Of a stretch of DNA of 64,000 nt, positions 47,013 to 58,902 are shown piece by piece (the stretch's first letter is position 1; each line of letters opens with the position of its first letter). A model generated the notes under the pieces. It worked only from the letters and a program-made list of their open reading frames with translations, did not search any database and was not told the DNA's origin. The position numbers were made by a program, and so were the translations under genes. Source of the stretch: Pyrus communis (lineage: Eukaryota; Streptophyta; Magnoliopsida; Rosales; Rosaceae); assembly GCF_963583255.1 (NCBI RefSeq), contig NC_084808.1:7029501-7093500 (forward strand), given 5' to 3'.

Positions 47013-49661
47013 TGATAGGAGCATATTCATGCGACTTAAATAGCTTGTTCTCGTGCATTTACGTCATGTTTCTATAGTTATTTTAGTACTTTAAGCTATT
47101 TTCGTGTGTTTGTAGGTCCAAAGGGCTAAAGGAGCAAAAAGATGCATTTTGGAGACTTTTGGAGCACTTTTGGGCTAAGGATGGATAGCTTATGCTTAGA
47201 GCCAAAGTGTTGGACGAAATTGAAGACCTAATTGGAGCCAAAGTGTTGGAACCTTGTTCTCTTTAGTTTTAGGACATTTAAACCTTTCCTAATCCCAATC
47301 ATGCCATGCATAACACACATCCATTCTAACACATTGTTTTTGCACATGCATTTCCTTCATTAGTTAACCCACATATCATATCACTTATCACTTCACACAA
47401 TTCACACAAACAGCAATCACATGCAAACACATGCATTTCCAAACCCAAACACCCAATACCGTGTGTTCTCATGCAATCCCATCATTTTATGCACTTCTAA
47501 ACACCAAACATACAGTCACATGCATCAAAACCATCCAGTCCGTGCGTCCCATTCCATTCCAACTTCCTTTTGAGCCAAAAACATCCATTTCCATTACTTA
47601 ATCCATTCAGCCACATCTTCACATGCATGATCCACATCCATTCCGTGCATTCCATTACATTTCTGCACTTCATCTTTGCAGAAATACACATGCATTTCAA
47701 TTAAATAAAACCCATGCTTGCACCTTTCCCTTTTGTTATTCACCCATTATTCCAGAAAATCAATCATTCTAAGTCCATGCCGTGTGTCCCTTCTCCTCTC
47801 CAGATTTTTACAAAGCATTTTCTGGTGGTCCAAGTCACCTTTGCAGGTTCCACTCACTTGTGGCAGCAAGAGCATGTGTTTCTTTGAATACATTAACATT
47901 CCCTTGCAGATCATGTCCAGGCCATGAGTCTACCATCTCAGAAACACAATCATTTCCATCACTTATGCACTGCCATCTGAGTTAACAAATAGTAGATCCA
48001 ATCTGAATGTTGGGGACATATTACTTTCCCATCCGCAAGTTTTCTTCTGTTTTTCAGTTCATTTACAAACACCATCCTCCCCCATTTCACCTATAAATAC
48101 TCATTCATTCATCTTATTTCAAGAACAACTCATTCACAACAGAAATTGGTCCCTTGGGGCCGTGCCCTTCACAAGTCCATCCATTCCATTCATCACTCAT
48201 CCATTTGCAGAAATGTAGATCATAAACCACCCTTGCCGTGACTCTCCCTTACAATCCAAACACCATCTTTCCATTCCTCCACCACTTCCCAAACCATTCA
48301 CACCATCAAACTATCCCTAGACCTTGTGCTACAACGAAGAGGAAGAGAAGAGTGCCTAAACGTTCATACAATTCAAGTTTGAGTTGTTGGAATGTTTAGG
48401 TGTTTCTTTGATTTCAAAGTTTAATTTCAATACTCTTTGTTTTGTACGAATGAGGAATGGAAGATAAGAGGGCCTAAACGTTCATACAATTCAAGTTTGA
48501 GTTGTTGGAATGTTTAGGTGTTTCTTTGATTCTCTTTGTTTTGTACCATGAGGAACTTTCTCTTTCGATGTAACCTTGCAAGAGTGCCATGTAGTTAATT
48601 CAGAATTCTCATTTAATCTATCTATTTCTTGTTTCATTCTCCAATTTAATTGTGACTTAGTGTGTTGATTTTAGTGCTTGATCATCATTTGAATTAACCA
48701 CAGGTTGTTTAGCCAAGATTAAAGCACACATCATGCATAATCTTGGTGGATATGTGAATGAATGAAGGGAATGTTTTGCAAACATCCCGTCGAGTGTTCC
48801 CTTTGGTTTTGTGAAAGTTTCTTATGCATTACATATTCTTGATTAGGAACCAAAGTTGCACATCACAATTAGGTTCATGATTAGGGACATTTGATCAAAT
48901 CCACACATCATATGGCTGATCATATCTAAGTGAAACAAACTCAAGAAATAAGTAGAGGGATGAGTATAATCTGACTTAACAAGCATGGACTTGGCTTAGC
49001 GATGGTGAAATCGAATCTCTAGCTACATCTCTATTTGTGTTATCTCATTTCATTAGTTGTTGATTCATTCATTTTGTGTTTACTTCTTTTCCTTATGCTT
49101 TAATTTACAATCTGTCATTTAGTTTAATCAAAACATAAATCCCCCTTACTTTAATGCCCATTTTAGTTAGAAATCAATTTAGTTTGTGCTTTTAAGTGTT
49201 TTGATTCATTTCATTTCCCAATTTCGTCCAAATTCACCAAAGTGCTCAAAACTGCCCAGAAAGTGATTTTAAGGCAGTTTTGAGTGTTTTGGGTGATGTT
49301 TGAGTCTTTTGGTTTGTTTTAGTGTTTTAAGTGTTTAGTTTTGCATTCTTTGAGTCTAGTTAAGTGTTTTATATTGTGTTTTTTACATTTGAATCAAGCC
49401 ATAATCTTAAATTCGTCCAACTTTGGATTTAAGGTCAGAAACTGCCTAGTTAGTGTTTTTAGGCAGTTTTGAGTCGTTTGAACTTGTTTTGAGTCCTTTA
49501 AGTCTTTGTGAACGTTTTTAACTTTGTTTTTACGTTTTTGAGTCAAATCCAAGTGATTAACAATCCCTCCTAATCCCCGGTCCAGAACGATCCCTACTTA
49601 TACCTATACTACAATTGTCAAAAAGAGGGTTTAATTTATGCGCGTATAATTCCCGCATCAT
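47013..49661 (+). mobile_element. Solo LTR M (2649 bp), mosaic, TSD tagtg
   Basis: TGATAGGAGC to CCCGCATCA, flanked by tagtg at 47008-47012 and 49662-49666. TATA at 48091-48098. The segment 48553-49090 is unlike other family LTRs and matches the reverse complement of LTR family G (63540-63930). Ends are family-typical, with stem-loop units near 49250-49280 and 49440-49475. Confidence 0.92.
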
Positions 49662-49691
49662 AGTGGGGCTTCACGTAAACAACCTTTGTGA
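49662..49691 (+). pseudogene. Broken aORF of element C, C-terminal remnant
   Basis: After the duplicated tagtg, the last codons of the aORF and its TGA continue in register with the part before 47012. The insertion is therefore clean apart from the 5-bp duplication. Confidence 0.75.
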
Positions 49692-49717
49692 AGCTCCATC
49701 TTTCTCCATGTTTAGTA

Positions 49718-49719
<2 letters not shown>

Positions 49720-49757
<38 letters not shown>
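49720..49757 (+). repeat. Poly(T) tract between aORF and gag in element C
   Basis: A T run of nearly 40; poly(A) after gag in sense. Confidence 0.9.
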
Positions 49758-49763
<6 letters not shown>

Positions 49764-49765
49764 AA

Positions 49766-50085
49766 TCAAACGGCATGGAATTGGTCCTTGAATGGAAGGT
49801 GATACTTGAAGTGAACCGGCATTGGTTTGAATTCTAGTGTAGGTGCCTGATTCATAAAAAACAGCAAGTTAGTATAAAATGCAATGGAATTTGGAAAAAA
49901 TGACTTACTTGTTTTGTCCGACAAGAACTCAATGACAAACACCACTCCCTTGAAAGTTTCAGGGATATTGGACTTGGCCAGATTGCATGCGATGGTTATG
50001 ACTTGTCCAATGTCATCAAATTCAACTTCTTTGGGTTTTGTGGTTTCAAGAACGTCCTCTTTGATAAATTCTTGACATTCCCTAC
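49766..50085 (-). pseudogene. C-terminal fragment of the gag-like ORF of element C
   Basis: Encodes the end shared with J (TFKGVVFVIEFLSDKTSK, then APTLEFKPMPVHFKY, stop at 49766). The upstream part is cut off by the LTR starting at 50086. The rest should lie beyond the window after a cctac duplicate. Confidence 0.75.
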
Positions 50086-51781
50086 TGATGCGAGAATTAT
50101 ACGCGCAGAAATTAAACCCTCTTTTTGTCAAATTGTAGTATATGTATAAGTAGGGATCGTTCTGGACCGGGGATTAGGAGGGATTGTTAATCACTTGGAT
50201 TTTGACTCAAAAACGTAAAATAACAATATAAAACACTATACTAGACTCAAAGAATGCAAAACTAAACTTAAAAACACTAAGATAAACCAAAAGACTCAAA
50301 ACAACACAAACACACTCAAATCTGCCTAAAAACCACTTTCTGGGTAGATTTGAGCACAAACACAAATTTGGACGAAATTAAGTAATGGCTTGATTCAAAC
50401 GTAAAAACACAATATAAAACACTAAACTAGACTCAAAGAATGTAAAACTAAACTTTAAAACACTAAAACAAACCAAAAGACTCAAACATCACCCAAAACA
50501 CTCAAAACTGCCTTAAAATCACTTTCTGGGCAGTTTTGAGCACTTTGGTGAATTTGGACGAATTTGGGAAATAAATTGAATCAAAACTCTTATAAACACA
50601 AACTAAGACACTTTCTAACTAAATTGGATATTAAAGTAAAGGGGGATTTGGTTTTTGATGAAATTAAATAAAATGCACAGATTCTAAATTAAAACAGAAA
50701 GTAAAGATGAATGGATGGGAACCTAGCTAAGGGGTTCATCTCCATACATGTTACACTTGCATAATAAAATGATTTCCAATTGCATTTCAATAAACCATCA
50801 AACTCAACACCCCGGGTTAACCGTGATGCACTAATTAACCTTCAAATCTTCCTAACGTTATTGAATTGGATGGGTTAGCGCATACAACAATTCAAAACAT
50901 TCCCCACAAGTCCTCAACATGAATGCATAGAAGAGATACAAGCAAGAATCATTACGCTCTATGAAAATTATAAGTGTTGACGAGGCATTCGTTACTATGG
51001 ATTGCATGAAACTTATGCCAAGAATTCATTTAACGCGATTGTTTATAAGCAACCTCCACTACTTGTGAATATAAGTTCATAACGATTAGGTGAAACTCAC
51101 TTATATTCTAGCGTCATATTCATGCATGAAAATTAAGTGTGCACTCTCAATGAACATACATAAATAAGTTATCAATCAAACAGTTAAACGAATTGAATCC
51201 ACAACTTATGAAACGCAATTAGAAGTATCAAATCAAAATGCAAGCATAAATATATATTTCGAATCACCCCCTAACAAAGGGGGGTTTAGTTCCTCATAAC
51301 TTTGAAATCAAAGAAACACCTAAACATTCCAACAACTCAAACTTGAATTGTATGAACGTTTAGGCACTCTTCTCTTCCATTCCTCATACGTACAAAACAA
51401 AGAGAATTGAATTTAAACATTGAAATCAAAGAAACACCTAAACATTCCAACAACTCAAACTTGAATTGTATGAACGTTTAGGCACTCTTCTCTTCCTCGT
51501 TGTTGTAGCACAAGGTCTAAGGTGAGGTTTGGTGGTGTGAATGGTTTGGGGAGTGGTGTTTGGATTAATAGGGAAGGGCACGGCAAGGGTGGATTGATGG
51601 TCTACATTCTGAAATGGATGAGTTTCTGAATATGGACGAATGGATGGAAATGTATGGAATGGGTGAATTTCTGGCACAAAGGCCTTATTTCTGTGGTGAA
51701 TGGATCCCCCCCTTTGTGGCTGCAATGGATGCATATTTATAGGTGGAAATGCATGTGGGATGGCTGCAAAGTGGTGGAGTG
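50086..51781 (-). mobile_element. LTR D, first part (3' LTR of the E-F array)
   Basis: Starts TGATGCGAGA after cctac. TATA at 51735-51742. At 51781 it meets the start of another LTR without a matching 5-bp duplication (gagtg before, ggctg after). Confidence 0.8.
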
Positions 51782-54387
51782 TGATGCGAGAATTATACGC
51801 GCACAAATTAACCCTCTTTTCGTCAATTGTAGTATATGTATAAGTAGGGATCGTTTTGGACCGGGGATTAGGAGGGATTGTTAATCAATTGGATTTGACT
51901 CAAAAACGTAAAATAACAATATGAAACACTATACTAGACTCAAAGAATGCAAAACTAAATTTTAAAACATTAAAACAAACCAACAGACTCAAACATCACC
52001 CAAAACACTCAAAACTGCCTTAAAATCACTTTCTGGGCAGTTTTGAGCACTTTGGTGAATTTGGACGAAATTGGGAAATAAAATGAATCAAAACACTCAT
52101 AAACACAAACTAAATTGATTTCTAACTCAAAGAATGTAAAACTAAACACTTAAAACATTAAAACAAACCAAAAGACTCAAACATCACCCAAAACACTCAA
52201 AACTGCCTTAAAATCACTTTCTGGGTAGTTTTGAGCACTTTGGTGAATTTGGACGAAATTGGGAAATAAAATGAATCAAAACACTCATAAACACAAACTA
52301 AATTGATTTCTAACTAAATTGGACATTAAAGTAAAGGGGGATTTAGATTTATACGAAAATTGAAATAATGAAACAAATTAATAAACTAAACAGATTGTAA
52401 AACGAATTTGATGGAATGGAATGAATGGAATTGAAATGAATGAATGCTAGCTAAGGGGTTCATCTTCACATATGTTACACTTGCATAATAAAATGATTTC
52501 CAATTGCATTTCAATAAACCATGAAACTCAACACCCCGGGTTAACCGTGATGCACTAATTAACCTTCAAATCTTCCTAACGTTATTGAATTGGATGGGTT
52601 AGCGCATACAACAATTCAAAACATTCCCCACAAGTCCTCAACACGAATGCATAGAAGAGATACAAGCAAGAATCATTACGCTCTATGAAAATTATAAGTG
52701 TTGACGAGGCATTCGTTACTATGGATTGCATGAAACTTATGCCAAGAATTCATTTAACGCGATTGTTTATAAGCAACCTCCACTACTTGTGAATATAAGT
52801 TCATAACGATTAGGTGAAACTCACTTATATTCTAGCGTCATATTCATGCATGAAAATTAAGTGTGCACTCTCAATGAACATACATAAATAAGTTATCAAT
52901 CAAACAGTTAAACGAATTGAATCCACAACTTATGAAACGCAATTAGAAGTATTCAAATCAAAATGCAAGCATAAACATATATTCGAATCACCCCCTAACC
53001 AAGGGGGGTTTAGTTCCTCATGGTACAAAACAAAGAGAATCAAAGAAACACCTAAACATTCCAACAACTCAAACTTGAATTGTATGAACGTTTAGGCCCT
53101 CTTATCTTCCATTCCTCATTCGTACAAACAAAGAGTATTGACATTAAACCTTGAAATCAAAGAAACACCTAAACATTCCAACAACTCAAACTTGAATTGT
53201 ATGAACGTTTAGGCACTCTTCTCTTCCTCTTCGTTGTAGCACAAGGTCTAGGGATAGTTTGATGGTGTGAATGGTTTGGGGAGTGGTGGAAATGGAAGGA
53301 TGGTGTTTGGATTGTAAGGGAGAGCACGGCACAAGGATGGTTTGATGGTCTACATTTCTGCAATGGATGAGTGTATGAATGGAGTGGATGGACTTTGTGA
53401 AGGGCACGGCCCCAAGGGACCAATTTCTGCTGTGAATGAATGTATGAATGAGAATGAATGCAATGGATGCTTATTTATAGGTGAAATGGGGGGAACATGA
53501 CAGCTAGGTTATGATGATGAATGCATGTGCAAAGTTGGTTGAATGATTATGAGTGCATGTGGCTGAAATAGCATGTGGAATGGCTGGAAATGCAAGGAGA
53601 ATGCATGTGCACAGTTTTGGGAGAGAATGGGAGTGCAAGTGGCTGAAATGTTAGAGGAACAAGTGCATGTGGCTGCATTGTGGTGCAATGATGGAGGAAC
53701 AATCTGAAAATGCAAGGTATGGCTGGAATGATTGTGTTTGTTTGAATGTGCATGTGATTAAATTAAAGGATGCAAAGTAAATAAATAATGAATGCATGTG
53801 TTGAATTATGAAGATGCATGTGCAATGAATTGGAATGACAATCTGAAATGGGATAGGTACCCACGGCAATGATGATTTCTGGTGGTGTTTGGGTGTATGT
53901 TTGAATGGTGCATGTGGGTGAAGGTGTGGCTGCATGTTTGAATGATTAAAGGGACATGTGGGGGTGGAAATGATGAATGAAATGCATGTGAATGACAGCT
54001 AGATATGTTGATGAATGCATGTGACTTGTTTGTGGTGAGTGAAAATGCAATCTGAAATGGGAGAGCATGTGGATTAAAGGGGGAATGGTGGCTGCAAAGT
54101 GAATGAATAATGAAATGGGAAAGCATGTGCAAGGTTTTGGTGTGAATGATTGAATGTGCATGTGGCTGCAATGGATTAGGAATCCTTCAATTTCGTCCAT
54201 CCTCTTGGCTCCAAGCATATGATATCCATTCCAATCTCTAATTTGCTCCAAAAGGCATCCTTTTGAATACTTTGCCCTTAGAACCTACAAACACACGAAA
54301 ATAGCTTAAAGTACTAAAATAACTAAAGAAACATAACGTAAATGCACGAGAACAAGCCATTTAAGTCGCATGAATATGCTCCTATCA
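51782..54387 (-). mobile_element. LTR with both termini (2606 bp), minus orientation
   Basis: TGATGCGAGA to GCTCCTATCA. TATA at 53473-53480. Two near-identical units of about 180 bp, each with the CTCAAAACTGCC stem-loop, lie at about 51960-52320. U3 resembles solo LTR L. It may be a solo LTR whose flanks were later altered. Confidence 0.82.
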
Positions 54388-54695
54388 GGCTGCAAAGTGA
54401 ATGAATAATGAAATGGGAAAGCATGTGCAAGGTTTTGGTGTGAATGATTGAATGTGCATGTGGCTGCAATGGATTAGGAATCCTTCAATTTCGTCCATCC
54501 TCTTGGCTCCAAGCATATGATATCCATTCCAATCTCTAATTTGCTCCAAAAGGCTCCAAAAGGCATCCTTTTGCATACTTTGCCCTTAGAACCTACAAAC
54601 ACACGAAAATAGCTTAAAGTACTAAAATAACTAAAGAAACATAACGTAAATGCACGAGAACAAGCCATTTAAGTCGCATGAATATGCTCCTATCA
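54388..54695 (-). mobile_element. Terminal 308-bp LTR segment next to element E
   Basis: Nearly repeats the end of the preceding LTR (54092-54387), except for an 11-bp insertion and a few base changes. Ends GCTCCTATCA before the PPT of E, so it is the end of the 3' LTR of E. Confidence 0.8.
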
Positions 54696-54710
54696 AATAC
54701 CCCCACACTT
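54696..54710 (-). other. Polypurine tract of element E
   Basis: Sense AAGTGTGGGGGTATT abutting the LTR; internal copies near 55574-55586 and 56368-56382. Confidence 0.8.
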
Positions 54711-56801
54711 ATCTTTTGCTAGTCCTCGAGCAAAACAAAACAAAAGAAACCAAAAACAAAACGACACTAAACAAGAAAAACTCAACCTAAACCTTCCAAC
54801 AATCGTTTCAGGGATTTCCAATGCACATGACAAGTTAAAAATCATTAGTCCCATAGATTTTTGTCATCTTCACACTTAAGTACATTCTTACTCATAGTCA
54901 CCACATATTATTTCACAATTAAGCATTTAAAACCATGTTTTGAATGTAGTAACATGCCTTAGAGAATTTCCTCAATTCCTTACTAGAATGCACTCTATTT
55001 TCACACAGATTTTCTGACTACACACCCTACACTAGTTATATGTGAGAGATTGATGTAAACATAAAAGACTAGTATCTCACATATGTTATAACAAAGAAAG
55101 CATTTTCTGGAGTTAATAAGCATGTTTAGATATGATCTCAAGAATGGAATGCTCCTACTTAGATGCGAGAACCAGTGATTCCATAAGCTCATATCAAATT
55201 CAAACTCCACAAATTGAACACATAACATCAAGATAGAAGTTGAGGGTTGTAACGGGGCTAAGGGTAATGGTTTAACAAAGAAAGGTAAAGTAAAACAAAG
55301 GTTCTTAAAGTAATAGGAAGCGAAGTAATGAAAGTGACACTTAAACTCACTTTTAATGGCAGAAATCAACTTTTAAACACAAGGGAAGATTCATGCAACA
55401 ACTAGGGTCAAATTCACTCTTTTGGACCCTTCCTTCAATAACCAATGCTTGTGAGATCATTCTCACTTATTTTTCAACTCTTTTTCTTTCTTTTCAACTC
55501 CTTTCTATTTTCTTTTTATTTTTCCACGAATTTTTTTTTTCTTTATTTCATTCTTTAGCCGTGCCCTATTATCTTCCCCCACACTTATTTTCTGCAATAT
55601 ATTGATCAAAAGGAGTTCATTCTAAGTCATGCTTCGCTATCCTTTAAGAACAAGGGGTTAACAAAGAAAATAAGCTTGAAAAGGCTCACAAGGGGTAATC
55701 CTACAATACATGTGAAAAGGGATAGGCTTTTTGGCTTTGGCTTGACTAACAACTTCATCTTATTGTATGTTATGCAATCAATATCATGCTTTGAATGAAA
55801 CGGATATAAGTTCTAGCATTTAGTTCTATCATGATACAATTGCATTCTAAGTAGCAACCAAGCAAGGAATAATGAGATCATGCGACAACTTTAGAAAACA
55901 AAGAATCACAGAAAATAACTCTCCAAAGAAGGTAATGGCTCGAGTGTCACAGGGATGTAGCGTTTGTTTGAGTTCCTTCCTTCAAGCATGTTACAAAAAC
56001 GAATTTTTCTTTTATGATTGCATGTGAAGTCATACATTATAACCATAACCAAGCATATACCAAGAGTAAATCAAACTTTTCTCTATGTTCATAACTCTTT
56101 TTAACAGTCATGCAATTACAAACCAAATCCTTATCATTGTGTTGGAAGGTATCCTAAGACACAAACACACAAAAACGACTCAAAACACTCTTTTTAGGCT
56201 TTTCAAAACAATTTTTTTTTCAAATTTTTATGGTATTTTCGGAGTTATAAAAACAAAACATACTAAAACACTCTAAAACAACTTAAAAACACCTTAAAAC
56301 AGTAAGGAACAACATTTGAAGTTATGGGTGATAAAATCTCACGAATTTGTATCAACAACATTAGTTACCCCCCCCCACACTTAAATCAAACATTGTCCTC
56401 AATGTTTTAAGCTTAAAATCACACCAAACAAAAGCAAACATAAAAACAGCAACTAAACATACTAAACATGGCAGAATGTAAACAACCAAGAGAAGAGTTT
56501 AGAGACGCAAATCTGGTTGTGGAATGTAAATTCCATCTTCTCCTTGTTGATTGCACTGAGGCTTGATTTTGTTGATTCCACAGGGGTTCCTCCCATCGTT
56601 GATTTTCCTTTGTGCTACTCTTGAACTGGGCAGCAGGATTCTTTTGGTCTCCCCCGAAGGTCTGAGCTTACTCCTTTGGTCTGTTTCTTTGTTCAATCTT
56701 TCCAATTCGTATTGAAAAGGGTTGGAGGATAACTCAGCCTATGTTTGTCTCCACATGCTTCAATGTATCATTTTCCTTTGCCTTGCTTGCTCCCCTTGCA
56801 G
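54711..56801 (-). other. 3' internal region of element E, non-coding
   Basis: Same plan as in C, but shorter near 55650, where about 40 bases present in C are missing. A short sense ORF is at 56499-56705. No protein domain seen. Confidence 0.7.
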
Positions 56802-56863
56802 AAGTGGTCCCTTCTCTGGAAGTGTGTCAACCGTTGAAGATGACTACTCGAGAGCAACGCTAG
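56802..56863 (+). other. Possible 62-nt exon on the aORF strand (element E)
   Basis: CCCCTTGCAG before and CTAG|GTAAGC at the end, as in B and C. Confidence 0.35.
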
Positions 56864-57331
56864 GTAAGCAATCAGGAATGGATTCCAGGCAGTTGGTTCC
56901 AGAACAGAAGACTGACTCCAAGTGCCTCTGATTGCTTTCGTTTACTTTGCCATGCGAGTAATAACAAGGACAAAGGAAAGGACAGGGAAAGAGCATGATA
57001 TGAGATACTTTTGCTTTAGACCTTGATGATATGAGATACCTTTGCTTTTGAAGAAACGGCGATTGAAGCAGCACATGTATTTGTTGTGGTTGTCTCCACA
57101 TGCTTCGATCGACCGTTTCCTTCTGCCTTATTTGTACTCCAGGTTTCTGGTATCTTCTTTGGGGGAGAAAAAATTGAGTATTTCAAAAGGCGTTGCTGGG
57201 AGAGCGCCCTCAGAGGTGCGGAAGAGTTGGACATTTTCTTCAGGTTTGCCTTGCCATAAAAGACGAAGGTCGACATATATAGAGATAATATCAAGTGGTG
57301 GTACTGTTCTTTTACCCATGTCGACAAACGT

Positions 57332-57423
57332 CTCTTCAATTTCTGAGCAAACGGCTCTTCGATTTCTGAACGGACGCCCCTTCGATTTCTGCACAGGCGC
57401 CCCTTCGCTTTCTGAACGACACG
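57332..57423 (+). repeat. Four 23-bp tandem units in the aORF upstream module
   Basis: Units 57332-57354, 57355-57377, 57378-57400 and 57401-57423 share the core CTTCGATTTCTGAACGG with small changes. Also found in I and A; fewer units in B and C. They have no spacers, so this is not CRISPR. Confidence 0.85.
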
Positions 57424-57473
57424 TGGTAGTGCGGATGCGGCTCTGTCAGAGCTCTTTTGACAAAGTCGCACGC

Positions 57474-57607
57474 GTTTTCTGAAAAGCAGAGAAAGCGTCG
57501 CCGAAATTTACGCTTGTCGGCAAAAGTGTAGCTGCGATGATGACCTCCACGTGAACTTTTGACAAAGTTGAACGCGTTTTCTGAAAAGCAGAGAAAGCGT
57601 CGCCGAA
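57474..57607 (+). repeat. Duplicated block with the ACGCGTTTTCTGAAAAGC core
   Basis: Copies at about 57474-57510 and 57571-57607, 97 bases apart, each followed by GCAGAGAAAGCGTCGCCGAA. They stand between the 23-bp units and the TATA-like box (about 57658-57666). Confidence 0.8.
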
Positions 57608-57777
57608 CTTCCGCCGGAAATTCCGGCGTTTTGAATCGGTGGATGCGTCGCCTTGGCTTCTTATAGAGGTATCGATCATCGCCAACAAACACACTCTGAA
57701 GATTTCCCATTCTTGAACATCGTCTCCGGCCCTTTGAAATTTTAACTCCATCCATCCCTTCTCTTTTGAACACTATT

Positions 57778-57805
57778 GAAAAAAAAAAAAAAAAAAAAAA
57801 AAAAA
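57778..57805 (+). repeat. A-run at the inversion joint in element E
   Basis: On its left is the 5' flank of the aORF (normally ending in a short A run before ATG); on its right is the poly(A)/AAT sequence that normally follows gag. The break therefore lies in A-rich sequence. Confidence 0.8.
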
Positions 57806-57833
57806 ATAATAACATGGCAAAATAATGTAACTT

Positions 57834-58097
57834 TCACAAAGGTTGTTTGCTTGAAGCCCCACTCCTTGGCAAAACTCTAGAAGCGGGAGGCATCGGAGCA
57901 GAAGGCATCGAGGCGGAAGGCATCGGAGTGGAAGGCATCGGAGATAGAGCATTCGAGGCCTCAATACTTGGCCAAACGCTGGACGAGCCAGGAAAAATGT
58001 GCCTCTGGAAGTAAGCCGCAAGACTTTGACGGTCACTTTGATGGTCACTTTGCATCCGACCATTGGATTCTTGCAGCTCATCAAGCTTCCTCTTCAC
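57834..58097 (-). pseudogene. Truncated, inverted aORF fragment in element E
   Basis: Encodes only the last 87 or so residues: from MKRKLDELQ in the coiled coil through the Pro/Met/Ala tail to SSKQPL. It has the 12-base duplication (QSDHQSDRQ) of the A copy, so it derives from that lineage. It now lies on the same strand as gag, unlike every other copy, and has lost its promoter side. At 58097 it joins gag at a short AAGTGAAGAGGAAGC-like overlap. Confidence 0.8.
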
Positions 58098-58743
58098 TTT
58101 TCAACATGATAGCCTTGGTGGTTTCAAATTCTCCCTTCGGATTTGCAATGGTTGAACTAGGGAGTTCGCCTTGGTCGCAAATTTGTTCTACAAACTCCGC
58201 TATCTGCCCAATTTGCTTTTCCAAGTAGTCCAACCTTTTGTCTTGATTTTCCCTCTCTTTGTTTTGAAGTTGGACTCCCTGCGTCAAAGTAGTAAGTAAT
58301 TGAAAAATCTTATCATTATCACTTGAATTACCTACATCGCTTTGGGCAGGTTGTGGTGGCTGCATAGGCGTTGAATAGAACTCCTCATATGGCGGCCAAT
58401 ATCCTCCTTGTTGAGCCTCATTGTCTTGATTTTGTGAGCCCTGCACCAAACAAATTAATTCATTAAGCTTTTGATTATAATCTATTGACGAACTTGAGTT
58501 TGGTTGGGCATATTGAATATGAGGTTGTGGTGGCTGCATAGGTCTTGAATAGAACTCCTCATATGGCTGCCAATATCCTTCTTGTTGAACATGTTGAGGT
58601 TCCCACCACATAGAGTTTGAATGATCACTCCAATCCGAATTGTAAGTATTGGAAAACCCATCATTCCTTGAAAATGTACCAACGCTTTGCATTTGGGACC
58701 TTTCCACGAGCTGTGACAAAAGAGAAGCATTATCTAGTGCCAT
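58098..58743 (-). pseudogene. 5' half of the gag-like ORF of element E
   Basis: Starts MALDNASLLSQL and matches the B copy through the duplicated PYEEFYS segments and the QIGQIAEF region to FETTKAIML. It then runs out of frame into the aORF fragment and stops after a few foreign codons (58081). A short stretch is missing near residue 25 compared with B. Confidence 0.78.
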
Positions 58744-58879
58744 GTTGTGCTTCTCTAGTACTTAAAATCGACAAACAAAATACAAATCAAAAACTAAAAC
58801 TGAAATACATAACAGAAACTAAAACTAAAACTAATAAGAAAACGAAAATAACAATCCAAAGGATTAGCAAAGTTGCTAA

Positions 58880-58897
58880 TCCCCGGCAACGGCGCCA
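58880..58897 (-). other. Primer-binding site of element E (tRNA-Asp type)
   Basis: Perfect family PBS five bases from the LTR at 58903. Confidence 0.9.
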
Positions 58898-58902
58898 AAA
58901 TT

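Larger units (their letters stand above)
54696..58902 (-). mobile_element. Internal region of element E (rearranged)
   Basis: PPT at 54696-54710 and PBS at 58880-58897 bound it. It holds the 3' non-coding region, aORF upstream module, an inverted and truncated aORF, and the 5' half of gag. Compared with B, the gag C-terminus and the aORF N-terminus are missing and the remaining aORF is flipped. Confidence 0.85.

Noticed and set aside
57332..57423. CRISPR-like array
   Set aside because: Units are directly tandem without spacers, in a plant retroelement.
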